DNA from: JBMNGO01 sp050949885
Lineage (GTDB): Bacteria; Bacillota; Syntrophomonadia; Syntrophomonadales; Syntrophomonadaceae
Direction: 5' to 3'
Assembly (NCBI GenBank): GCA_050949885.1
Contig: JBMNGO010000001.1
Coordinates: 310,001-374,000, forward strand
DNA length: 64,000 nt
The translations under genes and the position numbers were made by a program. Below, piece by piece: positions 1 through 8,035 of this stretch. The number at the start of each line of letters is the position of its first letter. The first letter of the stretch is position 1. The notes under the pieces are model-generated. The model was given only the letters and a program-made list of their open reading frames with translations, did no database searches and was not told the DNA's origin.

Positions 1-91
1 TATAATACTTTTTAAGGTCCTCGGCAATAAAAAATCCGCAGCCTACCAGGACAACTGCCAGAAATATTATGGTTAAACGTTTTTTATTTAT
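1..91 (-). CDS. Partial N-terminus of a small membrane or lipid-anchored protein
   Basis: A reading frame runs off the left edge on the minus strand. A strong ribosome binding site (AAAGGAGGGG, complement of 97-107) is followed after a normal spacing by a frame encoding INKKRLTIIFLAVVLVGCG and then FFIAEDLKKYY. This is a basic N-terminus followed by a hydrophobic helix of about 18 residues, as in a signal anchor; the LVGC could be a lipobox. No ATG, GTG or TTG lies at the right distance, so the start would be ATA at 91, or the start is elsewhere. It lies after the accA terminator and is a separate transcription unit. Function is unknown. Confidence 0.35.
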   Translation of the reverse strand, partial: MNKKRLTIIFLAVVLVGCGFFIAEDLKKYY

Positions 92-187
92 TCTTACCCC
101 TCCTTTGCCCAAAACTTAAAGAACAGGTATTACATTTTATTTGCCTTTAAATCAAGATATAACCTAGAACGCCTAACAGTTTATGCC

Positions 188-217
188 AAAAAAAAACTGC
201 TGACATATCGTCAACAG
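188..217 (-). terminator. Rho-independent terminator of the fatty-acid operon
   Basis: On the minus strand an 8-bp stem, CTGTTGAC/GTCAGCAG with one G-T pair, closes a 5-base loop and is followed by nine T residues. It lies about 27 bases after the accA stop codon and ends the fab-acc operon. Confidence 0.85.
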
Positions 218-243
218 CCTGGTGTTGTATATCAGTCAAGGGA

Positions 244-1203
244 CTATTCCCGGAAAATCCCAATATTTCTCAATTTGGTATAGCGTTCCTCAACTAGCTT
301 GGAAACATCTTTTTCACTTAATTCTTTTAAATACCTTTCAATGCTTTCCCCAAGTTTTTCGGCTGAGGCGGTAAAATCCAAATGAATCCCGCCTATAGGT
401 TCCTCAATAATCTCATCAGTTATTTTTAGGTCCTGCAAGTCTTGTGCAGTAAGTTTCATTCCTGCAGCCATTTCATCAATATCTTTTTCCCCGTTTTTGC
501 AGAGAATGGAAGTACACGCTTCAGCAGACGCCACTGAAAAAACAGTATTGGAGAACATGATCAACCTGTCGCTAACAGCTAAAGCTAAGGCTCCACCGCT
601 TCCTCCTTCACCGGTTACAACGGAAATAATAGGCACTCTTAAATCTGACAACATCATCAAAGATTGGGCAATAACCAGGGCCTGACCTCTTTCCTCAGCC
701 CCGACACCTGGATAGGCCCCAGGGGTGTTTACTATAGTAACTACCGGGCGCTTAAATTTTTCGGCCTGGCGGAGCAGCCGGTGAACTTTGCGATATCCTT
801 CCGGATTTGGCATTCCATAGTTGCGGCGCATATTTTCCTGGGGTTTCTTTCCTTTTTGATGTCCGACAATGGTAATGGGAATACCTCGAAAAAGCGCTAT
901 TCCTCCTACTATGGCGGGGTCATCGGCATAAATGCGATCGCCGTGAAGCTCAATCCACTCCTCACACAGGTAATTTATAAAATCAAGGGCAGTGGGCCTT
1001 TCACTGTGCCGGCTGATTAAGATTTTTTCCCAGGGAGTCAGATTCTGGTATTTCTGTTCTCTCAAGGATACCATTTTATTCTCCAATTCTTTTATTTCGT
1101 CGGATAAATCAAACTTCATGGTTTCCGCCAACTCTCTTAATTCGGTAATTTTATCTTTAACAGCAGAATACTCCTTCTCATAATCAAAACGTCGCTTAAC
1201 CAT
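244..1203 (-). CDS. accA: Acetyl-CoA carboxylase carboxyltransferase subunit alpha
   Basis: AccA pairs with AccD to move the carboxyl group from carboxybiotin to acetyl-CoA, giving malonyl-CoA in the cytoplasm. At 319 residues it has the usual bacterial length: an N-terminal helical region (about 1-75) and then the crotonase-like carboxyltransferase fold, with the family signature VNTPGAYPGVGAEERGQA and the Gly-rich GEGGSGGALALA. The start codon ATGGTTAA overlaps the accD stop by 8 bases, which suggests coupled translation at the end of the operon. The biotin carrier (accB) and carboxylase (accC) genes are not in this window, so the enzyme must be completed from elsewhere. Confidence 0.97.
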   Translation of the reverse strand: MVKRRFDYEKEYSAVKDKITELRELAETMKFDLSDEIKELENKMVSLREQKYQNLTPWEKILISRHSERPTALDFINYLCEEWIELHGDRIYADDPAIVGGIALFRGIPITIVGHQKGKKPQENMRRNYGMPNPEGYRKVHRLLRQAEKFKRPVVTIVNTPGAYPGVGAEERGQALVIAQSLMMLSDLRVPIISVVTGEGGSGGALALAVSDRLIMFSNTVFSVASAEACTSILCKNGEKDIDEMAAGMKLTAQDLQDLKITDEIIEEPIGGIHLDFTASAEKLGESIERYLKELSEKDVSKLVEERYTKLRNIGIFRE

Positions 1204-2077
1204 CGCTTCCTCCTTGATGAAGCCTTAGTAAGCGGTCCAGGTACTGGCGCAATTCAAGCCTGCCTACAACCAGATCAAGCATACCATGCTCAAACAGGAA
1301 CTCGGCCCGCTGAAATTTTTCTGGCAGCCGGGTGCCGATAGTCTGTTGAATAACTCGGGCACCGGCAAAACCTATTAAAGCTCCTTTTTCAGCAATAATA
1401 ATATCTGCCAGCGATGCGAAACTGGCAAAAACTCCCCCCGTAGTTGGATGAGTCAGGACAGAGATATAAGGCAGTCCCGTCTTGTTAAACCTGCCAATAG
1501 CTGCACTGGTTTTGGCCATCTGCATCAAGGATATAATTCCCTCCTGCATACGGGCGCCGCCGGACGAAGCAAAGATAATGAGCGGGCTTTTTATTTCCAT
1601 AGCCAGTTCAATGGCCCGGCAAATTTTTTCTCCTACTACTGATCCCATACTGGCCATCATAAAGCGAGAATCCATGACACCCAAAACAATCTTCCGCTTG
1701 TTCAGGGAGGCATACCCGGTGACTACAGCCTCATTTAAGCCCGATTGTTCCCTGGCCAAAGCCAGTTTTTCATCATAGCCGGGAAATCCCAAAAAATTAA
1801 ATGATGCTAGATCCGCATCAATTTCATTAAAAGAGTCGGGGTCTACAATCATATTGATACGCTCTCTGGCTCCCAGGGTAAAATGATGAGAACAGCGAGG
1901 GCAAACCTGATGATTATCTTTTAGATCTTTTTCCCAAAGATGGGCTGAGCACCCAGGACAATTAATCATCCTGGGCGTTTCTTCATTATGATCAACTGTG
2001 TTGACAGTCTTGGGGTTTATCTGGTAATAATGCTTTTTTTCAAAGGGTTTTTTTATCATGCTATTGGTCTGCCACAT
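1196..2077 (-). CDS. accD: Acetyl-CoA carboxylase carboxyltransferase subunit beta
   Basis: AccD is the zinc-binding half of the carboxyltransferase. The N-terminal zinc ribbon is visible as C40-x2-C43 and C59-x2-C62 (CPGC, CPRC), followed by the crotonase-like fold with SSGGARMQEG and the Gly-rich PTTGGVFASFA. Length (293 aa) is normal. The ATG at 2077 shares its A with the fabZ stop codon (TAATG), favouring this start over the internal Met at residue 7. The gene sits between fabZ and accA and is probably co-translated with both. Confidence 0.97.
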   Translation of the reverse strand: MWQTNSMIKKPFEKKHYYQINPKTVNTVDHNEETPRMINCPGCSAHLWEKDLKDNHQVCPRCSHHFTLGARERINMIVDPDSFNEIDADLASFNFLGFPGYDEKLALAREQSGLNEAVVTGYASLNKRKIVLGVMDSRFMMASMGSVVGEKICRAIELAMEIKSPLIIFASSGGARMQEGIISLMQMAKTSAAIGRFNKTGLPYISVLTHPTTGGVFASFASLADIIIAEKGALIGFAGARVIQQTIGTRLPEKFQRAEFLFEHGMLDLVVGRLELRQYLDRLLRLHQGGSDG

Positions 2078-2499
2078 TATTTCTTAATGGCAAACAAAAA
2101 TTCACCTCCGCAGATCATCTCATCGTTGACGGTAATCCTGCCCTTGCCTTTCCCTAGACCGCCCTTTATGGACAACAATTCGGCGTTAATGAGCAGGGTA
2201 TCTCCCGGGAAGGCCGGTTTCTTAAAACGCATCTTGTCAACTCCTGCCAGATATGCGATTTGTGAACGGTATTCATCAAGGCTCAATAGGGCACAGGCTC
2301 CTACCTGGGCCATGGCTTCTATCATTAGTACTCCGGGCATTACTGGATATGCAGGAAAGTGCCCGGTAAACTGAGGCTCGTTTATGGTTAGATTTTTTAT
2401 CCCCACAGCCCTTTGACCAGGTACCAATTCAATCAATTTATCCACCATGAGAAAGGGATATCTATGGGGAAGAATTTTCATTATTTCTTGGGTATTCAT
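2077..2499 (-). CDS. fabZ: 3-hydroxyacyl-ACP dehydratase FabZ
   Basis: FabZ removes water from 3-hydroxyacyl-ACP to give trans-2-enoyl-ACP in fatty-acid elongation. The hot-dog-fold signature is complete: TGHFPAYPVMPGV, with catalytic His47 and Glu61 (MIEAMAQVGA). At 140 aa it is a typical single-domain enzyme. It starts 6 bases after fabF and its stop overlaps the accD start. No FabA-type isomerase is seen here, so how unsaturated chains are made cannot be told from this window. Confidence 0.96.
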   Translation of the reverse strand: MNTQEIMKILPHRYPFLMVDKLIELVPGQRAVGIKNLTINEPQFTGHFPAYPVMPGVLMIEAMAQVGACALLSLDEYRSQIAYLAGVDKMRFKKPAFPGDTLLINAELLSIKGGLGKGKGRITVNDEMICGGEFLFAIKK

Positions 2500-2505
2500 A
2501 TAAAA

Positions 2506-3750
2506 TCACCTGTCCAGCTTTCGGATTATCAGAGCAGCATTATGCCCACCAAATCCCAGAGAGTCAGAGAGTACGGTTTTAATATTCATTTTCCGGGGTT
2601 TTAGCGGCACATAATCCAAATCGCACTCCGGGTCAGGATCGGTCAGATTTAATGTAGGCGGAATGGTGCTCTTATGTAAAGCCAGCACCGAAGCAATAAA
2701 CTCAACTGCACCAGCTGCTCCCAGCATATGCCCGGTGGCTCCCTTAATTGAACTTAAAACCATTTTTGTGCTATGCCCGCCAAACACCCGTTTGACTGCC
2801 GATGTTTCCATTATGTCATTTAACTTGGTTCCCGTGCCGTGAGCGTTTATATAGTCAACCTCTTCTGGGCTTATTCCTGCATCAGCCAGGGCATTATTAA
2901 AAGCCAGGACTGCACCCCGGCCCTCCGGATCTGGTTGCACTATATGGCATGCATCTGCACTGGATCCGTAGCCAATGACCTCCGCTACTATGTCAGCACC
3001 TCGATTCAGTGCATGTTCCAATTCTTCCAGGACGACTATTCCTGCCCCTTCTCCCATAACAAAACCATCCCGGTTTAGGTCAAAGGGACGGCTGGCTTTA
3101 GTTGGCTCGTCATTGCGGGTGGAGAGTGCCTTCATAGCACAAAAGCCTCCTACCGCCAGAGGAGTAATGGAAGCTTCAGTCCCTCCTGCTACCATAACAT
3201 CAGCTTTACCACTTTGAATTATCTGAAATGCATCACCTATCGAACTGGTTCCGGTTGCACATGCAGTCACTGTACAGCCGTTGGGTCCCATAGCCCCCAG
3301 CATGATTGACACCTGCCCGGCGGCCATATTGGGAATAAGCATGGGAATGAAGAATGGACTAATACCATTTACTCCTTTTTCCATCAGCGCAGAATGCTGT
3401 TTTTCCAGGGTTTCAATGCCCCCAATGCCTGCACCAATCCACACCCCTATTCTTGCAGCATTACCAGGATTTATAGACAATCCTGCATCTTCTACAGCTA
3501 AACGCGCTGCTGCACAGGCATATTGAACAAATAGATCCATACGGCGAGCATCGCGCTTGGGAATATAATCCTGGACATTAAAATCCTTCACCTGGGCAGC
3601 TATTCTGGTAGGATAACCTGATGCATCAAAAGCCTTAATCTCTGAAATCCCGGTTTTGCCTTCGACCAGATTATTCCAGAAATCCTGTTTGTTGTTGCCG
3701 ATGGGTGTTATCATTCCTAATCCAGTTACTACAACTCTTCGCTTCGGCAT
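2506..3750 (-). CDS. fabF: Beta-ketoacyl-ACP synthase II
   Basis: FabF extends acyl-ACP by two carbons using malonyl-ACP. The thiolase-fold condensing enzyme has catalytic Cys164 in TACATGTSS and the two His motifs NAHGTGT and ATGHMLGAAG of the Cys-His-His triad. Length is 414 aa, as expected. The gene starts 14 bases after acpP. It is the only elongating condensing enzyme in the cluster; FabH supplies the initiation step. Confidence 0.97.
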   Translation of the reverse strand: MPKRRVVVTGLGMITPIGNNKQDFWNNLVEGKTGISEIKAFDASGYPTRIAAQVKDFNVQDYIPKRDARRMDLFVQYACAAARLAVEDAGLSINPGNAARIGVWIGAGIGGIETLEKQHSALMEKGVNGISPFFIPMLIPNMAAGQVSIMLGAMGPNGCTVTACATGTSSIGDAFQIIQSGKADVMVAGGTEASITPLAVGGFCAMKALSTRNDEPTKASRPFDLNRDGFVMGEGAGIVVLEELEHALNRGADIVAEVIGYGSSADACHIVQPDPEGRGAVLAFNNALADAGISPEEVDYINAHGTGTKLNDIMETSAVKRVFGGHSTKMVLSSIKGATGHMLGAAGAVEFIASVLALHKSTIPPTLNLTDPDPECDLDYVPLKPRKMNIKTVLSDSLGFGGHNAALIIRKLDR

Positions 3751-3764
3751 TCTATCACCTCTGG

Positions 3765-4004
3765 TTATTTTTCACTTAGCCTTTCCTCAATATAGTCCAC
3801 TGCATCCTTTACTGTTTTGAGGCTTTCAGCAACTTCCTCCGGAATCTGAATATCGAATTTTTCTTCCAAGAGCATTAGCATTTCCACCACATCAAGGGAA
3901 TCTGCTTCCAGATCTTCATCGAATCTGGACTCCAGGGAAATCTCTTCTTCCGGAATATCCTTAATCTCAACAATAATCTGTCTTACCTCTTCAAAAACTG
4001 ACAT
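3765..4004 (-). CDS. acpP: Acyl carrier protein
   Basis: This is a small acidic 79-aa protein that carries growing acyl chains on a phosphopantetheine arm. The attachment site is Ser36 in EADSLDVVEM. AcpS, which would load the arm, is encoded at 30834-31250. The gene has its own strong ribosome binding site (AGGAGG) and a 77-base gap from fabG, the largest spacing within the operon; extra translation or a secondary promoter would fit the high demand for this protein, but this is inference. Confidence 0.97.
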   Translation of the reverse strand: MSVFEEVRQIIVEIKDIPEEEISLESRFDEDLEADSLDVVEMLMLLEEKFDIQIPEEVAESLKTVKDAVDYIEERLSEK

Positions 4005-4081
4005 TTTATCTACCTCCTGTTTAAAATTTTAAGCCCTTGCCTGTTTGAAGGCAGAAGCAGCTTTTCCCCACTTTAATGCTG

Positions 4082-4846
4082 TCAATACATGCCACCATCA
4101 ACCCTAATCACCTGAGCAGTGATATACGAGGCCTCTGGAGACGCCAAATAAGCTACTGCTGAAGCTACGTCATCAGGCGTCCCCAGCCTTCCTACCGCAA
4201 CTCCAGCCAGGAGTCTATCCTTTTGTTCACCCGTTAGCCCTTCGGTCATACTAGTCTGTATGAAACCAGGAGCCACAATATTCGCAGTAATTCCACGGCC
4301 TCCATATTCACGGGCAATAGAATAAGTGAATCCAATCAACCCCGCTTTGGAAGCAGCATAATGGGCCTGCCCGGCATTACCGGTTAAGCCTACAATTGAG
4401 GAAATATTTATAATGCGTCCATAGCGTTTTCTCACCATCAGCCGGAGGGCAGCCCGGCAACAGTAAAAAGCTCCATAAAGGTTGGTTTTGATTATCTGAT
4501 CCCAATCTTCATCACTTATGCGCATCAGTATCTGATCTTTATTAATACCTGCATTATTAACCAAAATATCAATCTGCCCCAAACGGCCAGCCGCTTCTTC
4601 AATTAAATTCTGGGCTGAATGATGATCGGATACATCGGCACCGCAAATAATGCCTGTACTGCCCAGCTTTTCAACTTCCTCAAGGACAACCAAAGCATCT
4701 TTTTTGTTTTTCTCAGATACTTCCTGGGCTTTTTCTGATGCATAATAATTAATAACTACTTGACATCCTTCACGGGCCAATCTTAGAGCAATGGCTTTAC
4801 CGATACCCTGTGAAGCTCCTGTAACAACTGCTACCTGCTTGTTCAT
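4082..4846 (-). CDS. fabG: 3-oxoacyl-ACP reductase FabG
   Basis: FabG is an NADPH-dependent short-chain dehydrogenase that reduces 3-oxoacyl-ACP. It shows the cofactor motif TGASQGIG at residues 9-16, the NNAG motif, the catalytic Ser in NISSIVG, and YAASK (the Tyr-x3-Lys pair). Length is 254 aa. A lysine-rich insertion near residues 40-52 (EKAQEVSEKNKKDA) makes it slightly longer than typical FabG. Its ATG overlaps the fabD stop (CTATGA). Confidence 0.95.
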   Translation of the reverse strand: MNKQVAVVTGASQGIGKAIALRLAREGCQVVINYYASEKAQEVSEKNKKDALVVLEEVEKLGSTGIICGADVSDHHSAQNLIEEAAGRLGQIDILVNNAGINKDQILMRISDEDWDQIIKTNLYGAFYCCRAALRLMVRKRYGRIINISSIVGLTGNAGQAHYAASKAGLIGFTYSIAREYGGRGITANIVAPGFIQTSMTEGLTGEQKDRLLAGVAVGRLGTPDDVASAVAYLASPEASYITAQVIRVDGGMY

Positions 4847-5766
4847 AGTGCCCCCACCTTCTCCAATACCTTGGTCAGAGTTTTCGTATCCTCTACATTC
4901 CCTAAAAGCTTATTCTTGTCTATCCTTTTGATTAAACCGGAAATAGTATTAGAAGGTCCAATCTCCAGAAAGTAATCAACTTTATCTATCATATATTTTA
5001 TACTCTGTTCCCATAAAACCGGTGAAAACAGTTGTTTTATCAGCAAATCCGGCATATCTTGGGCAGGATTGCCTTTAGCGTTAACATTGCTTACCACCTC
5101 GGGAGAGGGCTCCTTAAAACTTACCTTTTGCAGGTGTTGGCCGAGCTGCACTGCTGCTTCTTTCATTAGTAAACTATGGGACGGCACGCTAATAGCCAGG
5201 GGAACAACTCTGCCTCCAGCCTCTTTAATCAATATTTTGGCCCTGTCTACTGCTTCTGTTTCACCCGAAATGACCACTTGGCCGGGGGCATTGTAGTTGG
5301 CCACATCAACTATCCCCCCCGCTTGCCTGCATATTGCTCTGACCGTATCACCGGCCACGCCCATGACTGCAGCCATAGCTCCCTGTCCTGCCGGAACCGC
5401 CTGCTGCATTAAGGCTGCCCGGGTCTGTACCAGGGGCAAAGCCTGAGAAAATTCCAGAGATCCTGCAGCTACCAGAGCCGTATATTCACCTAGGCTCAAT
5501 CCAGCCAAGATACTCGGTTTAATTCCAGTTTTTTGTACCACCTTTAATATGGCTATACTGGTAGTCAACAAAGCAGGTTGCGAGTATTCTGTTTGGTCCA
5601 ATTTTTCCTGGGGACCGTAAAAACACAAGTCTTTGATACTGTATCCGGCAATCCCATCAGCTTCCTCAAAAACGGCTGCTGCCTCCGGGAAACTTTCCGC
5701 CATTTCTTTTCCCATTCCCACATACTGTGCACCTTGCCCTGGAAATACAAAAGCTATTTTAGGCAT
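4843..5766 (-). CDS. fabD: Malonyl-CoA:ACP transacylase
   Basis: FabD moves malonyl groups from CoA to ACP. It has the N-terminal FPGQGAQ motif and the nucleophile Ser91 in GLSLGEYTAL, where the usual form is GHSLGE: the residue before the serine motif is Leu rather than His, a tolerated variation. The catalytic His is in VPSHSLLM. Length (307 aa) is normal. The gene overlaps fabK by 13 bases and fabG by 4, as expected for a tightly coupled operon. Confidence 0.95.
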   Translation of the reverse strand: MPKIAFVFPGQGAQYVGMGKEMAESFPEAAAVFEEADGIAGYSIKDLCFYGPQEKLDQTEYSQPALLTTSIAILKVVQKTGIKPSILAGLSLGEYTALVAAGSLEFSQALPLVQTRAALMQQAVPAGQGAMAAVMGVAGDTVRAICRQAGGIVDVANYNAPGQVVISGETEAVDRAKILIKEAGGRVVPLAISVPSHSLLMKEAAVQLGQHLQKVSFKEPSPEVVSNVNAKGNPAQDMPDLLIKQLFSPVLWEQSIKYMIDKVDYFLEIGPSNTISGLIKRIDKNKLLGNVEDTKTLTKVLEKVGAL

Positions 5767-6704
5767 ATCATATCCTCCAGTCGTTTCATTACAGCTTGTG
5801 CATCCTTAATAATATCAGCCACAATGTCTCCGGCTGGCTGGACTTGATTTACTAAGCCGCATATCTGACCAGCCAGGATGCTGCCCTCTTCAACATCGCC
5901 TTGTACAGCCGCAGCGGGATAACGCCCCTTGCCTAGTTCCTCCAACTGCTCTTTGGTACAGCCCATTTTTTCCTGTTTCAGATACTCCCGGGAAAAACGG
6001 TTGTAAATAGCTCTAACCGGATGCCCGGTGGTCTGTCCGCAAACCACCGTATCCCTATCCCTGGCTTTTATTACTTTCTGTTGATAATTAGTATGAACAT
6101 TGCATTCTTCAGCACAAATGAACCTGGTTCCCACCTGGATGCCTTCAGCCCCCAGAGCAAAGGCAGCCATCATACCGCGCCCATCAGCAATTCCGCCAGC
6201 TGCAATCACGGGCACATCCACCGCGTCCACCACCATAGGCACCAAACACATGGTAGTCATTTCCCCCACATGCCCTCCTGATTCCATTCCCTCAACAACC
6301 AGAGCATCTGCCCCCAGACGGCTTAACCGGCGAGCTAACGCAACTGAGGCCACAACAGGAATGACTTTTATATTGGCTTCTTTAAGACGATCCATATATT
6401 TTCCCGGATTGCCGCCTCCAGTAGTAACAATGGGTATCTTTTCCTCAATAACCAGCTCCACCACCTCATCAATAAAAGGGGAAGTGAGCATCAAATTAAC
6501 CGCAAAGGGTTTGTTGGTGATCCTGCGGGCTTGCTCCAGTTCATTTTTGATCCAGTTCACATCCGCATTACCAGAACCGATTACCCCGAGGCCTCCAGCT
6601 TCCGAAACAGATGCCGCCAGCCCCCCCCCGGCAATCCAGGCCATAGCTCCCTGCAAAAGAGGATATTCAATTTTCAATAGCTTGCAAATCCGAGTTTTGA
6701 ACAT
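5754..6704 (-). CDS. fabK: FMN-dependent enoyl-ACP reductase FabK
   Basis: FabK carries out the last reduction of each elongation cycle using FMN and NAD(P)H, in place of the short-chain enzyme FabI. This 316-aa TIM-barrel protein belongs to the nitronate monooxygenase superfamily and has the typical AWIAGGGLAASVSEAGGLGVIG N-terminal region, GMESGGHVGEM (FMN phosphate and catalytic His), and AAGGIADGRG. Its place between fabH and fabD supports the FabK call over a nitronate oxidase. It begins one base after the fabH stop. Confidence 0.93.
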   Translation of the reverse strand: MFKTRICKLLKIEYPLLQGAMAWIAGGGLAASVSEAGGLGVIGSGNADVNWIKNELEQARRITNKPFAVNLMLTSPFIDEVVELVIEEKIPIVTTGGGNPGKYMDRLKEANIKVIPVVASVALARRLSRLGADALVVEGMESGGHVGEMTTMCLVPMVVDAVDVPVIAAGGIADGRGMMAAFALGAEGIQVGTRFICAEECNVHTNYQQKVIKARDRDTVVCGQTTGHPVRAIYNRFSREYLKQEKMGCTKEQLEELGKGRYPAAAVQGDVEEGSILAGQICGLVNQVQPAGDIVADIIKDAQAVMKRLEDMICLK

Positions 6705-6705
6705 T

Positions 6706-7692
6706 CTAGTCCCTCCCCCAGCGGATTAATGCTCCACCATATGTTAATCCAGCACCAAAGGATACCATTAACACTATATGACCAGGTTTAATTCTTCCTT
6801 CCTCCTCGGCCATAGATAATGCTACGGGAATACAGGCAGCTGACATATTGCCAAACTTATCAACATTAATCAGGGTTTTTTCCAATGGGAGATTCATTCT
6901 TTTCTGCGCGGTTTTTATAATTCTCAGATTGGATTGATGGGGCACAAAAAAGTCTATGTCATCATAGGTCATTTTAGCCATGGATAGTAATCGATCACTG
7001 GCTTCCATAGTAATTCTAGTAGCAAAACGAAAAATCTCATTACCGTTCATTCTTATAAAATGAAGCCTACTCTTTACAGTATCTTCACTGGCCGGTAAGG
7101 CACAGCCCCCTGCAGGCACCTGAAGAAAAGGTCCCCCGGAGCCATCGGCACCCAGAAAACTGCATATAATTCCTGCATCACTATTACCTTTCCCTAGCAC
7201 TGCAGCTCCCGCTCCATCTCCAAACAATACACAGGTGTTGCGGTCACTGTAGTCAGTAATCCTGGAAAGAACCTCTGCTCCTATTACCAGCGCATTATTA
7301 CATCCAGTTGAATTTAGAAACTTCTCGGCCACCACCAGTGCATAAATAAAACCAGTGCACCCAGCTGACAAGTCAAATGCTGCTGCATTCCTGGCTCCTA
7401 ACGCATCTTGGACTAAGCAGGCAGTCGAAGGAAAAACCATATCAGGAGTAGCAGTTCCTACAACAATTAAATCCAGTTCTTCCGCCTTTATACCCGCGCG
7501 CTCCAGAGCAACTCTGGAAGCCTCAATAGCCAAATCTGAAGTATTGGCCTTTGGGTCAGCAATTCTCCGCTCCCTTATACCGGTCCTGTCAATAATCCAT
7601 TCCTCACTGGTATCTACTATCTTCTCCAGGTCCTTATTGCTTAAAACCGTTTCCGGAAGAAAATGCCCCATCCCCTTTATTTGAATATTCAT
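6706..7692 (-). CDS. fabH: Beta-ketoacyl-ACP synthase III
   Basis: FabH starts fatty-acid synthesis by condensing an acyl-CoA primer with malonyl-ACP. It is 328 aa, with catalytic Cys112 in LSAGCTGF, His in FVPHQSNLRI and Asn in KFGNMSAAC. It is the first gene of the operon; the 5' region carries a 12-bp palindrome (7748-7759) that may be a repressor site. Primer preference (acetyl or branched) cannot be told by eye. Confidence 0.96.
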   Translation of the reverse strand: MNIQIKGMGHFLPETVLSNKDLEKIVDTSEEWIIDRTGIRERRIADPKANTSDLAIEASRVALERAGIKAEELDLIVVGTATPDMVFPSTACLVQDALGARNAAAFDLSAGCTGFIYALVVAEKFLNSTGCNNALVIGAEVLSRITDYSDRNTCVLFGDGAGAAVLGKGNSDAGIICSFLGADGSGGPFLQVPAGGCALPASEDTVKSRLHFIRMNGNEIFRFATRITMEASDRLLSMAKMTYDDIDFFVPHQSNLRIIKTAQKRMNLPLEKTLINVDKFGNMSAACIPVALSMAEEEGRIKPGHIVLMVSFGAGLTYGGALIRWGRD

Positions 7693-7747
7693 TAACCTCT
7701 TTTCACCTGCCTGAAAATATAATAATATAAATTAATTAAGATTTTTG

Positions 7748-7759
7748 CAGAATATTCTG
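7748..7759. promoter_or_regulatory. Palindrome CAGAATATTCTG, candidate operator near fabH
   Basis: This perfect 12-bp palindrome lies 56 bases upstream of the fabH start. The same 12 bases recur at 7888-7899. Both lie in the 343-base divergent region between fabH and the second FabK-like gene, which holds no gene. A transcription-factor site acting on fatty-acid genes is the natural reading, but the regulator is not identified. Confidence 0.5.
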
Positions 7760-7886
7760 AAAACATACCCTATTTGCCTATAAGTTTTTCATAAGTTTTT
7801 TATCCATGATCAGGGCAAAAACTTGTTTTTATCAGGAAAGCAATATAAAATATTAAACCAATATAACCTGGAATTGTCAAACTATT

Positions 7887-7900
7887 TCAGAATATTCTGA
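7887..7900. promoter_or_regulatory. Palindrome TCAGAATATTCTGA, candidate operator near the FabK-like gene
   Basis: This second copy is a perfect 14-bp palindrome containing the 12-bp core found at 7748-7759. The two centres are 140 bp apart. It lies about 136 bases upstream of the divergent FabK-like gene, so the pair could serve both promoters, for example by looping. Confidence 0.5.
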
Positions 7901-8035
7901 TAATATTGGATATGCTTTCTTATACTTAATAATGCAAAAGAATCTTGGAGCTGTTTTTCTGAGTTTCATATGGATTATCATTAATAAATCACCTACAATA
8001 AATCAAGGATTTTTTTGCCAGGAGGATTACAGTAC

